Below are positions 1 to 6,616 of a stretch of DNA of 8,605 nt, piece by piece. Each line of letters starts with the position of its first letter. The stretch's first letter is position 1. The notes under the pieces are model-generated. The model was given only the letters and a program-made list of their open reading frames with translations, was not told the origin of the DNA and ran no database searches. The stretch spans positions 1-8,605 of the forward strand of contig JBDLJC010000075.1 of NCBI GenBank assembly GCA_039714535.1, written 5' to 3'. Made by a program: the position numbers and the translations under genes. This stretch comes from JAGXFP01 sp039714535 (GTDB lineage: Bacteria; Desulfobacterota; Desulfobulbia; Desulfobulbales; JAGXFP01).

Positions 1-404
1 AACAGTTTAAAACCGATCGGAAAACAATATCCCTGGTCAACAAAGAGGATTATCAGGTCCTTGCCACGACCAGTGGCTCTGATATCGCCCTGAACAAAAA
101 AATACTTGCCGGTAACGAAATCCTCACCTATATCAGGCGGAGCGAAGTGCTTTCCGTCTCACATTTACACGGCTTTGACGCAGAGGTGATCGACCTGGTT
201 GCGCCTCCCGACGCCCTCATTACCCGCAAGCCTTTGTCGGAGCTATATAGTGTTATTGCCGGAAAAATTATCATTGGCAGTGTATTTCGCGACGATAAGT
301 GGGTTGCGGCAGTGGGAGACACCCAGATCCAGGAGGGCGAAAGAGTTATCGTGATCTGTGCATCGCAATATTTTAGAGACTTAAGGGAGTTGTTTTCGTT
401 TTAG
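1..404 (+). CDS. trkA: Trk potassium uptake protein TrkA, C-terminal part (5' end outside window)
   Basis: The open frame runs in from the left edge (first whole codon at base 3) and ends with TAG at 402-404, giving 133 visible residues. TrkA is the cytoplasmic peripheral subunit that binds NAD(H) or nucleotide and gates the TrkH/TrkG potassium channel. The first ~35 residues look like the end of a Rossmann RCK_N domain (ISLVNKEDYQVL), followed by the usual TrkA linker (ILTYIRRSEVLSVSHLHGFD, AEVIDLV). The last ~65 residues match an RCK_C domain, with IIIGSVFRDDKW, GDTQIQEGERVIVI and a C-terminal RELF. The pattern fits the second half of a two-repeat TrkA, so the missing 5' part should carry about 300 more residues. 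No intact trkH follows, although trkA and trkH are often adjacent; only relic-like sequence lies downstream. The family call is secure; the potassium role is inferred from the family. Confidence 0.85.
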   Translation, partial: QFKTDRKTISLVNKEDYQVLATTSGSDIALNKKILAGNEILTYIRRSEVLSVSHLHGFDAEVIDLVAPPDALITRKPLSELYSVIAGKIIIGSVFRDDKWVAAVGDTQIQEGERVIVICASQYFRDLRELFSF

Positions 405-405
405 A

Positions 406-600
406 ATGCGGGCTGTCGATTGGTGTTCTTCCAGGAGCATGGTCACCCCCTCAGCTCAGGAGGGGGCAATTCTTGGTGCGGTAGTCAGAGGTGATGGTGT
501 TGAAATCCCGGCAGGGATGAGTTCTCGGAATGGATGATAGAGTCTCATTTTTCTTACGGCGGATGCCGGGACGGCCATTGAAAGCTTTTTCGTTGTCTAA
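406..600 (+). pseudogene. Decayed second TrkA-like RCK_C domain
   Basis: Directly after the trkA stop, in a different frame, an ATG at 406 opens 43 codons whose second half reads EGAILGAVVRGDGVEIPAGM (460-519). This is very close to the TrkA RCK_C core (E. coli TrkA has PEGTTIGAIVRGDELLIA). The frame is then broken by two adjacent stops, TGA TAG, at 535-540. Beyond them the same frame continues with SLIFLTADAGTAIESFF to TAA at 598-600, which resembles the family's last strand and closing helix (...VEKLF). The +1 frame at 533-553 reads DDRVSFF, also like the family's GDRVIFF, so an indel pair is an alternative to nonsense mutations. I read this as a dead 3' fragment of a duplicated or older trkA. 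It is not a simple copy of the intact upstream C-terminus, whose residues differ. The assignment is by eye only. Confidence 0.5.
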
Positions 601-621
601 TGGAGTGACGGTAATTCAAAT

Positions 622-762
622 ATGCGTACCGGCGGTGTATTAAATATTTTTGGCAAATTGCTGATTCTCCTATCGCTGTTTCTACTGACCCCCGGTTTCT
701 GGGCGATGGCCCGCAAACCGATCTGGCGCCACCCTTTTAGCACTGTTGAGGTTAAAGGATAA
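622..762 (+). pseudogene. 46-codon TrkH-like membrane fragment, or small membrane protein, overlapping mnmG
   Basis: An ATG at 622 opens 46 codons ending in TAA at 760-762. The stop shares its last A with the ATG of mnmG (TAATG), a translational-coupling arrangement. The peptide has one hydrophobic segment (LLILLSLFLLTP, about residues 13-24) and then a basic tail ending STVEVKG. Residues 10-27 (FGKLLILLSLFLLTPGFW) line up without gaps with the last segment of TrkH, typically LGRLEIFTLLVLLTPTFW in E. coli-like proteins. Its position just after a TrkA relic would instead fit a TrkH N-terminus, so an internal deletion joining both ends of trkH is possible. The nearest SD-like GGAG (602-605) is about 16 bases away, which is weak. 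It could still be a live small membrane protein. Most likely it is a trkH remnant retained in the mnmG leader. Confidence 0.4.
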
Positions 763-2639
763 TGGTGCAATATTCAGGCTTGGAATATGATGTGGTGGTG
801 GTTGGCGCTGGTCATGCCGGCTGTGAGGCGGCCTTGGCGGCGGCCCGGCTTGGTTGCAAAACGGCGCTATTGGTCATTAATGTCGACACCATTGGCGCGA
901 TGTCATGCAATCCGGCCATCGGCGGGCTGGCCAAAGGCCATCTGGTCAAGGAGATTGATGCCCTGGGTGGTGAGATGGCCAGGAATATCGATGCCACCGG
1001 CATCCAGTTTCGTCGGTTGAATACCAGCAAAGGTCCGGCGGTCTGGTCTTCACGGGCCCAAGCCGACCGCTTACTCTACCGGTTGCGCATGAAAGAGGTT
1101 ATCGAGGCCCAGGATAATCTGGAGATTAGGCAGACCGTGGCTGATCGTTTCATCGTCGAGGATGGCCGGGTCTGCGGGGTAATGACCTCTCTTGATGAGG
1201 AGATCAGAGGCAAGACCGTGGTGGTGGCCACCGGTACCTTTCTGCACGGTCTGATCCATATCGGCCTTAAGTCTTTTCCGGCCGGCCGGATGGGGGACAC
1301 TCCTTCAGTCAGCCTGGCCGATGATCTCAAAAATCTGGGTTTTAATATGGGCCGCATGAAAACCGGGACCACGCCCCGGCTCGATGGCAACTCCATTGAT
1401 TACTCGGAACTTGCCCCCCAGGAAACCGATGAACCGCCCAATCTTTTTTCCTTTGCTAGCACCGGTCTCAAATTACCGCAGAGGCCGTGTTACATAACCT
1501 ATACCAACGAGCAAACCCATGCGATCATCCGGGAGGGTTATGATCGTTCGCCGATGTTCACCGGCATTATTGAGGGAGTGGGAGCCCGCTATTGCCCGTC
1601 CATTGAGGACAAGGTGGCCAGGTTTCCGGAAAAGGACCGCCACCAGATATTTCTGGAACCGGAAGGGCTGGATACCGTCGAGGTCTATCCCAACGGGGTG
1701 CCGACCAGCCTACCCATTGATGTGCAGGAGCGAATGCTGAAAAGCATCAAAGGCTTGGAGAATGTTAAAATTATCCGGCCCGGCTATGCAATTGAATACG
1801 ATTATGTTGACCCCCTTGAATTGAAACCGACCCTTGAGACCAAGCGTCTGACCGGACTCTTTCTGGCCGGGCAGATTAATGGCACCTCCGGCTACGAAGA
1901 GGCGGCGGCCCAAGGGTTGATGGCCGGGATCAATGCGGTGCGGCTGCTACGCAGTGAGAGCCCGCTGGTGCTGGATCGATCCCAGGCCTACATCGGAGTG
2001 TTGATTGATGATCTGGTCACCCTGGGGACCAAGGAGCCATATCGGCTGTTCACCTCACGGGCTGAGTACCGGTTATTGCTCCGTGAAGACAATGCGGATC
2101 AGCGCTTAAGCGAGATAGGTCACCAGCTGGGTCTGGTTGATGATCAGGCCTATGCACGCTTTCAAGCCAAAAAAGAGGCCATTGCTGCCGGGATTAACTG
2201 GCTTAACCAGACCACGCTCAGCCCGACCAGCGAGATTAATGAGAGGTTGCTTGCCATCGGTAGTTCTTTCCTGAAACAGAAGGTGTCCCTGGCCGAGCTT
2301 TTACGGCGGCCGGAAATTGATTTTGAGCAGATGGCCTTGGTGTTTGGAGATGAGTTGCAGGTGACCGCAGATTATCGCCAGGACATTAAACTGCAGATCA
2401 AGTACGAGGGCTATATAAAACGCCAGCAGGAACAGGTTGAGCGGTTCCGCAAATTCGAGGCCATTACCCTGCCGGAAGATCTCGACTTCGCGGCGATCCC
2501 CGGTCTTTCGGCCGAGGTAACCGAAAAACTTACCAAGATCAAGCCCCTTAATCTTGGCCGGGCGTCCCGTATTTCCGGGGTCACTCCCGCCGCAATCTCC
2601 ATCCTCCAGGTCCAGCTCAAGAAATCAGGTTTGCTGTAA
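762..2639 (+). CDS. mnmG: tRNA uridine-5-carboxymethylaminomethyl(34) synthesis enzyme MnmG (GidA)
   Basis: This 625-aa protein matches the usual MnmG length (E. coli 629). With MnmE, MnmG uses FAD, NADH and methylenetetrahydrofolate to place the (carboxymethyl)aminomethyl group on C5 of wobble uridine 34 in the cytoplasm. Visible marks are the FAD dinucleotide-binding GAGHAG at 15-20, MSCNPAIGGLAKGHLVKE at about 47-64, and KTGTTPRLD at 200-208. The two family signatures are GARYCPSIEDKVARF at 274-288 (the usual Pro is Ala here) and AGQINGTSGYEEAAAQG at 369-385. The C-terminal helical region that contacts MnmE and tRNA is present, including KYEGYIKRQ and the near-terminal GRASRISGVTPAAISIL. 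The ATG at 762 has GAGG at 748-751, about 10 bases upstream, and places the Rossmann strand at the normal distance from the N-terminus. No mnmE or rsmG is next to it. The gene looks intact. Confidence 0.97.
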   Translation: MVQYSGLEYDVVVVGAGHAGCEAALAAARLGCKTALLVINVDTIGAMSCNPAIGGLAKGHLVKEIDALGGEMARNIDATGIQFRRLNTSKGPAVWSSRAQADRLLYRLRMKEVIEAQDNLEIRQTVADRFIVEDGRVCGVMTSLDEEIRGKTVVVATGTFLHGLIHIGLKSFPAGRMGDTPSVSLADDLKNLGFNMGRMKTGTTPRLDGNSIDYSELAPQETDEPPNLFSFASTGLKLPQRPCYITYTNEQTHAIIREGYDRSPMFTGIIEGVGARYCPSIEDKVARFPEKDRHQIFLEPEGLDTVEVYPNGVPTSLPIDVQERMLKSIKGLENVKIIRPGYAIEYDYVDPLELKPTLETKRLTGLFLAGQINGTSGYEEAAAQGLMAGINAVRLLRSESPLVLDRSQAYIGVLIDDLVTLGTKEPYRLFTSRAEYRLLLREDNADQRLSEIGHQLGLVDDQAYARFQAKKEAIAAGINWLNQTTLSPTSEINERLLAIGSSFLKQKVSLAELLRRPEIDFEQMALVFGDELQVTADYRQDIKLQIKYEGYIKRQQEQVERFRKFEAITLPEDLDFAAIPGLSAEVTEKLTKIKPLNLGRASRISGVTPAAISILQVQLKKSGLL

Positions 2640-2653
2640 AAAACAGGTGCTTG

Positions 2654-2694
2654 CCGGCTACAGGTCAGCCGGTTTACATCGCTCTTCGGGTGTA
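2654..2694 (+). terminator. Two small hairpins after mnmG, possible weak terminator
   Basis: CCGGCT at 2654-2659 pairs with AGCCGG at 2667-2672 around a 7-base loop and is followed by TTTA. A second potential stem, TACATC at 2675-2680 with GGTGTA at 2689-2694 (one G-U pair), follows at once. No long T run is present, so this is a poor intrinsic terminator. The next gene has its own good SD, so partial read-through is as likely as termination. Confidence 0.3.
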
Positions 2695-2731
2695 GTGCCT
2701 CTGTAGAAAAATTATCGATCAGGAGTAACTA

Positions 2732-3583
2732 ATGGCTAATAATGGACTAAAACTTGGCTCTTTCGAGATATTCTGGCTTGATGGCGGCGTCTTTGAACTG
2801 GACGGCGGTTGCATGTTCGGCGTGGTGCCGCGGGCTTTATGGCAGAAGAAATTTCCGTCCACCGATGACGATCATATCAGGCTCAGCAACACCCCGATCC
2901 TGGTCAAGACCCCGGATGCTAATGTTATAATCGATACCGGTCTGGGCAATAAGCTTACCGATAAACAGAAAAAGATTTTTCTGGTCACTGAGGAGTGGGA
3001 TGTGGAGGGCAGTCTGGCCCGGATTGGCCTTAGCCGTGCGGATATCGATCATGTTATCCTTAGCCATTGCGATTTTGATCACTCCGGCGGCGTTGTCATG
3101 TACAATGAAGCTGCTGAGCCGGAGTTGACCTGGCCGAATGCCAGCTATCATGTCCAGCGGGCGGAGTGGCAAGATGTGCTTGCGCCACACCGACGGGCCG
3201 TTAACACCTACTGGCCGGAGAATCTGGATTTGTTAAGAGATAGCGATTTGTTGCATTTGGTGGATGGCGAGGCGGAGCCGGTTCCGGGAGTCAAGATGGC
3301 TCTGACCGGCGGGCATACCAGGGGCCACCAGGCGATTTGCCTGTCATCTGGGGGTGAACAGGGGGGCTATCTGGGCGATTTATTACCAAATCATGCCTAT
3401 TTTCATCCCCTCTGGATAACACCTTACGATAACTTCCCGCTGGATTCCATCTCCCAAAAGGAAAAACTAATCGGCCCAGCGGTTGCTGAAAAGCAATGGT
3501 TCCTGTTTTATCACGATCCCTACATGTTGGCCTGTAAGTTTGATCGGGATGGCAAGGTGGTTGAGGAGTTTCTCCCAGGGTGA
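2732..3583 (+). CDS. MBL-fold metallo-hydrolase, YtnP-like (lactonase-type) family
   Basis: The 283-aa soluble protein has the order of metallo-beta-lactamase-fold hydrolases: a DTGLGN turn at 68-73, the metal motif in LSHCDFDHSGG at 110-120, a GGHTRGHQ motif at 193-200 (His195), Asp216 in GDLLP, and a late His261 in FYHDP. The N-terminal WLDGGVFELDGG and MFGVVP and the C-terminal YDNFPLDS resemble YtnP-like members, some of which are reported to hydrolyse acyl-homoserine lactones. The usual HxHxDH motif reads H112-C-D114-F-D116-H117, so the second His is Asp. That predicts altered metal coordination but not necessarily loss of activity. The start is well supported by AGGAG at 2721-2725, 6 bases before the ATG. 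There is no signal peptide. It stands alone between mnmG and a convergent gene. The fold is confident; the substrate is unknown. Confidence 0.85.
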   Translation: MANNGLKLGSFEIFWLDGGVFELDGGCMFGVVPRALWQKKFPSTDDDHIRLSNTPILVKTPDANVIIDTGLGNKLTDKQKKIFLVTEEWDVEGSLARIGLSRADIDHVILSHCDFDHSGGVVMYNEAAEPELTWPNASYHVQRAEWQDVLAPHRRAVNTYWPENLDLLRDSDLLHLVDGEAEPVPGVKMALTGGHTRGHQAICLSSGGEQGGYLGDLLPNHAYFHPLWITPYDNFPLDSISQKEKLIGPAVAEKQWFLFYHDPYMLACKFDRDGKVVEEFLPG

Positions 3584-3647
3584 TCAGGTGGGATGATCGG
3601 TGGGCCGGAATAATACCTAAGGCGGTGGTCGTACTCAGGCTGGTCGG

Positions 3648-4592
3648 TTAAACCATGGTCGATTCTTCGTTCTCGGTGCGATTGCGGCCACTCTCCTTAG
3701 CGATGTAGAGGTACCGGTCTGCCTCCGCGATAAGCCTGTCGGGAATCATGCTTTCGCCTGCCTGTTTGGTGGCAATTCCGATGCTTACGGTGATGTGGAG
3801 TTTGTGGCCATTATACCTGTAGCTATGATTTTGGACGGTAAGCCTTATCCTGTTACATATCGTCAAAGATTGTTCACTGGTTGTTTCCGGCAGAATAATT
3901 AGAAATTCTTCGCCGCCATATCTGCCAATGGCGTCATAATTCCGCAGCAGATTGCTCATTAACTGGGCAGTTTCATGGAGGATCATGTCGCCGCATTGGT
4001 GCCCGTAGACATCGTTGATTTTTTTAAAATGGTCAATGTCCAGCATGGCTATTGCTATGGGTCGTTTTTTCCTTTTATGGGTTCGGAGTTCATCGGCCAA
4101 CCGATCCATGATATTGCGGCGATTGGGGATCCGGGTCAACTCGTCAGTGTGGCTGAGCCTTTCCATCTCTTCCTTGGATGCAAGCAGGTTCTTTTGGTTG
4201 GAGACCCAGTCTGATATGTCAAAAATCGTGATTAAGGCCTGTTCAATGTTACCTGCCGGATCTTTCATCGGTGAGATGATCACCGTCTGTTCCATGGGGG
4301 TGAGCTTTTTCTCGATGTACGAGCGGCCCGAATAAAAGGGAAACGGATTGGCGGAAACTTTGTTGTTGAAAAAAACCGGTTGGCCTTTATCAAAAACTGT
4401 TCTGGTTTTTTTGAGAAATTCTGCCTTTTGCAGGCCGGGGAAGACACTTAAGAGCTCTCTGCCTATGATGGTATCGCTGCTTATCATGCTATGCTCTGCC
4501 AGCCATTGGTTCCAGAAGACGATCTTTAGCTCGGGGTCAATAACTGCAACGCCAATACTCAGATGATTAAGTAGTTGTAGGTGGTCAAACAT
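3648..4592 (-). CDS. Diguanylate cyclase with N-terminal PAS domain and C-terminal GGEEF domain
   Basis: This 314-aa protein without membrane segments should make cyclic di-GMP from two GTP. Residues 1-130 look like a PAS sensor (LSIGVAVIDPELKIVFWN at 11-28, ending in a TIFDISD exit at 122-128). A short helix, probably coiled coil (SNQKNLLASKEEMERLSH, about 131-148), links it to the GGDEF domain. The domain has DELTRIPNRR at 150-159, the metal-binding Asp in LDIDHFKKINDVYGH at 184-198 and the active-site motif GGEEF at 226-230. The motif is intact, so catalysis is expected. An inhibitory I-site is present: R217-N-Y-D220 lies exactly five residues before GGEEF, which predicts product inhibition. 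The PAS ligand cannot be told from sequence. The gene is convergent with the MBL hydrolase and lies 222 bases downstream of the prepilin peptidase on the same strand. A GGATA 5 bases before the ATG is only a weak SD. Confidence 0.93.
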   Translation of the reverse strand: MFDHLQLLNHLSIGVAVIDPELKIVFWNQWLAEHSMISSDTIIGRELLSVFPGLQKAEFLKKTRTVFDKGQPVFFNNKVSANPFPFYSGRSYIEKKLTPMEQTVIISPMKDPAGNIEQALITIFDISDWVSNQKNLLASKEEMERLSHTDELTRIPNRRNIMDRLADELRTHKRKKRPIAIAMLDIDHFKKINDVYGHQCGDMILHETAQLMSNLLRNYDAIGRYGGEEFLIILPETTSEQSLTICNRIRLTVQNHSYRYNGHKLHITVSIGIATKQAGESMIPDRLIAEADRYLYIAKESGRNRTENEESTMV

Positions 4593-4627
4593 ATCTTATC
4601 CGACTTTCCTGGTTGCTTTAGTCTGGT

Positions 4628-4640
4628 AATTCCGGGAATT
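4628..4640. promoter_or_regulatory. Perfect 13-base palindrome upstream of the diguanylate cyclase
   Basis: AATTCC-G-GGAATT is a perfect inverted repeat with 6-base arms, centred about 42 bases upstream of the diguanylate cyclase ATG. Its symmetry and place fit an operator for a dimeric regulator in that gene's promoter region, but a short palindrome in AT-rich DNA can occur by chance. The rest of the 222-base gap (4593-4814) is AT-rich, with no gene or clear terminator that I can see. Confidence 0.25.
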
Positions 4641-4814
4641 TTTATGGTTTAGACATATTGGCCCTTTTTTAAATAAGAAAATAGGAAGTATTCACAATAA
4701 AGGCGAGAAATGCGGTTGTTCTGACTTCTGGATTCTGTCTTCCAGCAGAAATAAGCCGGGGATAATAAGAACATAGTCATTTAGTAAACGCTATAACCCG
4801 GGAAGGAAAGTTTT

Positions 4815-5600
4815 CTACTGGGGCGGGGGGAGGTAGAACATGATGAATAATGCCCCTATTTCCTGCTGGTAGTAAAGATAGATGATGGCGGCAATGGACA
4901 GAAACGGACCGTAGGGGATTACGGTTTTCCCGCCCTTCTTCTGTTTGAGCATGGCGCCGATACCCACCACTGACCCCAGCAGAGAGCTGCCGAAGATGAC
5001 GAAAGGCAGGGATTGCCAGCCCAGAAAGGCGCCGATCATGGCCAGCAATTTGATGTCGCCGCCCCCCATGCCCTCCCGTTTTGTGAATAGGTAGTAGGCA
5101 GCGGCAATTGCGTACAGAATACCGCCGCCCAGCAGGATGCCGATGGCGGAACTCTGCCAGGTTATTAGCGGATTGATGAATGATACGGCAAATCCTAGCA
5201 GGATGCCGGGCAGGCTGATTACATCAGGGATTATCTGGTGATAAAAGTCTATTAAGATGATTGCCAGCAGGGCCGCGCAGAAGACGAAATAGATGGTGAA
5301 AAGGAGAGACAGGGAAAAGCGGGCGAACAGGGCGTAAGCCATTACGGCCATGGCGAGTTCGATCAGAGGATATTGCCTGGAGATCCGCATCTTGCAGGCC
5401 CGGCATCTACCGCGCAGCAAAATAAAACTGACAATCGGGATGTTGTCATACCAGTGGAGCTTTGTCCGGCAGCCGGGGCAATGTGAAGAGGGGAAAACTA
5501 TTGAGTCCCCTTGGGGTATTCTGATAATTACCACGTTCAGAAAACTGCCGACGATGGCCCCCAACAAGATGCAGATGGTTATGTTAAAAGTTTCGATCAT
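4815..5600 (-). CDS. pilD: Type IV prepilin leader peptidase / N-methyltransferase (A24 family)
   Basis: This 261-aa polytopic inner-membrane protein cleaves the leader of type IV pilins and type II secretion pseudopilins at the cytoplasmic face and N-methylates the new N-terminus. The N-terminal GAIVGSFLNVVIIRIP (14-29) is the family's first segment. A cytoplasmic loop carries the zinc-type tetracysteine set C41xxC44 and C66xxC69, the mark of bifunctional enzymes. The two catalytic aspartates are Asp118 (LIDFYHQIIPD) and Asp182 (GMGGGDIK); they are 64 residues apart, the same distance as D125/D189 in Vibrio TcpJ. About seven or eight hydrophobic segments are visible, and PYGPFLS at 229-235 is also typical. 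No clear SD precedes the ATG, but the first membrane segment begins at the normal place. No pilin or assembly genes are in view, so it acts on substrates encoded elsewhere. Whether it serves pili, secretion or both cannot be told. Confidence 0.93.
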   Translation of the reverse strand: MIETFNITICILLGAIVGSFLNVVIIRIPQGDSIVFPSSHCPGCRTKLHWYDNIPIVSFILLRGRCRACKMRISRQYPLIELAMAVMAYALFARFSLSLLFTIYFVFCAALLAIILIDFYHQIIPDVISLPGILLGFAVSFINPLITWQSSAIGILLGGGILYAIAAAYYLFTKREGMGGGDIKLLAMIGAFLGWQSLPFVIFGSSLLGSVVGIGAMLKQKKGGKTVIPYGPFLSIAAIIYLYYQQEIGALFIMFYLPPPQ

Positions 5601-6053
5601 AAATGTTCGCAGAGTTTTTGTTAACGGATCTGTTGACTATATTTTATTTTGCCAACCAGGGGAATGTTAAACTGGCTGATGGGTAAGATTTACATAAATA
5701 ATGTTTAGAGGACTATCATCTGGGAGTGGCACGTTCAGAGATAGACTGCCAAATCCCTGCGCTTTTATTGAAGGTGCGTGGTTTTCTAGAGGCCTCCGGG
5801 GCATGTGATTGTAGGGCAACTGTAGGTGGGGAGATCCCTAGCCCGGTTAGGTCGGGAGAGGTCCTGGCTTCAATATAAGGTTAGAGTGGCCAGGCAGAAG
5901 CCGCTGGTCCCAGGGAAAATCAATGGTCCTTTACTTATTGGTGAGTGTGACACCTTAAATGGCTGTGATCATATTAAAAATATATTATAGTGCCGATTAA
6001 TTGATGAAAGTTCTTTTTAGGTGTAAAAAATATTAATGGTTGTTTGATTGCGT
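5601..6053. other. Divergent intergenic region with a GC-rich hairpin-prone island
   Basis: This ~450-base gap between the minus-strand prepilin peptidase and the plus-strand PilZ gene holds no convincing gene. Both flanks are AT-rich and should contain the two divergent promoters. A TATTATAGT stretch at 5983-5991 is a plausible -10 for the PilZ gene, but I see no good -35. The middle (about 5790-5920) is clearly richer in G and C. It contains CCTGGC (5863-5868) complementary to GCCAGG (5889-5894), and GGCTTC (5866-5871) complementary to GAAGCC (5897-5902). These stems share bases, so they exclude each other. A further potential stem is CCCG 5842-5845 with CGGG 5852-5855, flanked by tandem AG/AG and then CCT/AGG. 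This could be a 5' leader or a small RNA, or it could be chance. Confidence 0.4.
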
Positions 6054-6602
6054 ATGTCAGGGCAACAAAATGAAAAACGCCGGGATGTCAGGGTAACTTT
6101 CCGGACTACGGTTAAACTAAGTTTTCCGGATGGCCGTACCTTCGACGAATGTGAAACCTCTGATGTCAGTGTCAGTGGTGTGTTTGTCAAGGGGGTCACA
6201 GGGGTGGATTGTGGCGATAAATGCCAGGTCAAATTCCATCTTTCCGGCAGAACCAGTAGCCTGGTGCTTGAGCTGGATGGTGAGATCGTCAGAACCCAGG
6301 CCGTTGGGGTGGCCCTGCAATTCTTTGAGGTAGATGAGGACAGTTTTTATCATCTGCAGAATATTGTTTACTTCAGTTATAAGCATGCAGATGATGGTGG
6401 TGGCAGTGAAATTTTAGGGGGGGACGATACTATTGATGATGAAGCCCTCTATTTAGATCTTGATGCCAATGGTGAAACTGCTCCTCTGCCCGATAATTAT
6501 TTAGATGAAATCAACGCCAAAGACAGTGACGATTTTGATGATGATTTAGACGATGATATCACTACCCATGTCAATCGTTACCAAGAAGAAGACGATTATT
6601 AA
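6054..6602 (+). CDS. PilZ-domain protein with long acidic C-terminal tail
   Basis: Starting at the ATG at 6054, this 182-aa cytoplasmic protein has a PilZ domain at about residues 6-110. Both c-di-GMP-binding motifs are present: R9-x3-R13 in KRRDVRV and D37-x-S39-x2-G42 in SDVSVSGVFVKG, so ligand binding is predicted. Residues ~112-182 form a low-complexity tail very rich in Asp and Glu (for example DSDDFDDDLDDDITTH at 157-172) with no recognisable domain. Such tails may bind basic partners or cations, or be disordered. A TTG at 6048 in the same frame would add two residues, but the ATG is preferred; neither has a clear SD. The next gene begins 14 bases after its stop, which suggests an operon. 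Single-domain PilZ proteins usually act by binding a partner after taking up c-di-GMP. The partner is unknown; the diguanylate cyclase and prepilin peptidase nearby make surface pili a reasonable guess. Confidence 0.88.
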   Translation: MSGQQNEKRRDVRVTFRTTVKLSFPDGRTFDECETSDVSVSGVFVKGVTGVDCGDKCQVKFHLSGRTSSLVLELDGEIVRTQAVGVALQFFEVDEDSFYHLQNIVYFSYKHADDGGGSEILGGDDTIDDEALYLDLDANGETAPLPDNYLDEINAKDSDDFDDDLDDDITTHVNRYQEEDDY

Positions 6603-6603
6603 T

Positions 6604-6610
6604 TTAGGAG
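6604..6610 (+). promoter_or_regulatory. Shine-Dalgarno site that fixes the start of the thiamine-binding-type gene
   Basis: TTAGGAG ends 6 bases before the ATG at 6617. An in-frame TTG at 6611 directly abuts the site and cannot be served by it, so the ATG is the start. Confidence 0.75.
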
Positions 6611-6616
6611 TTGCCC

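Noticed and set aside
1076..1396. 106-codon minus-strand open frame inside mnmG.
   Set aside because: It is an antisense shadow of the strongly conserved mnmG frame, with no motif and no SD.
3584..3647. Bidirectional terminator expected between the convergent MBL hydrolase and cyclase genes.
   Set aside because: I found no stem longer than a few bases and no T tract; only a direct repeat of GATC-(A)GGTGGG is visible.
5727..5741. Possible sigma-54 promoter: TGGCACG at 5727-5733 matches the -24 element, near the prepilin peptidase/PilZ divergence.
   Set aside because: At the required spacing the -12 element should be TTGC but reads GAGA (5738-5741), and no GC falls at 5740-5741.
5701..5808. 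35-codon plus-strand frame starting ATGTTTAGAGGA in the intergenic region.
   Set aside because: It has no SD, no recognisable motif, no hydrophobic or charge pattern typical of small proteins, and fits chance.
5790..5925. c-di-GMP (GEMM) riboswitch ahead of the PilZ gene.
   Set aside because: Fragments such as GGGCAAC and GCCCGGTTAGG look similar, but the conserved GACGCAAAGCC-type core and the order of elements are missing.
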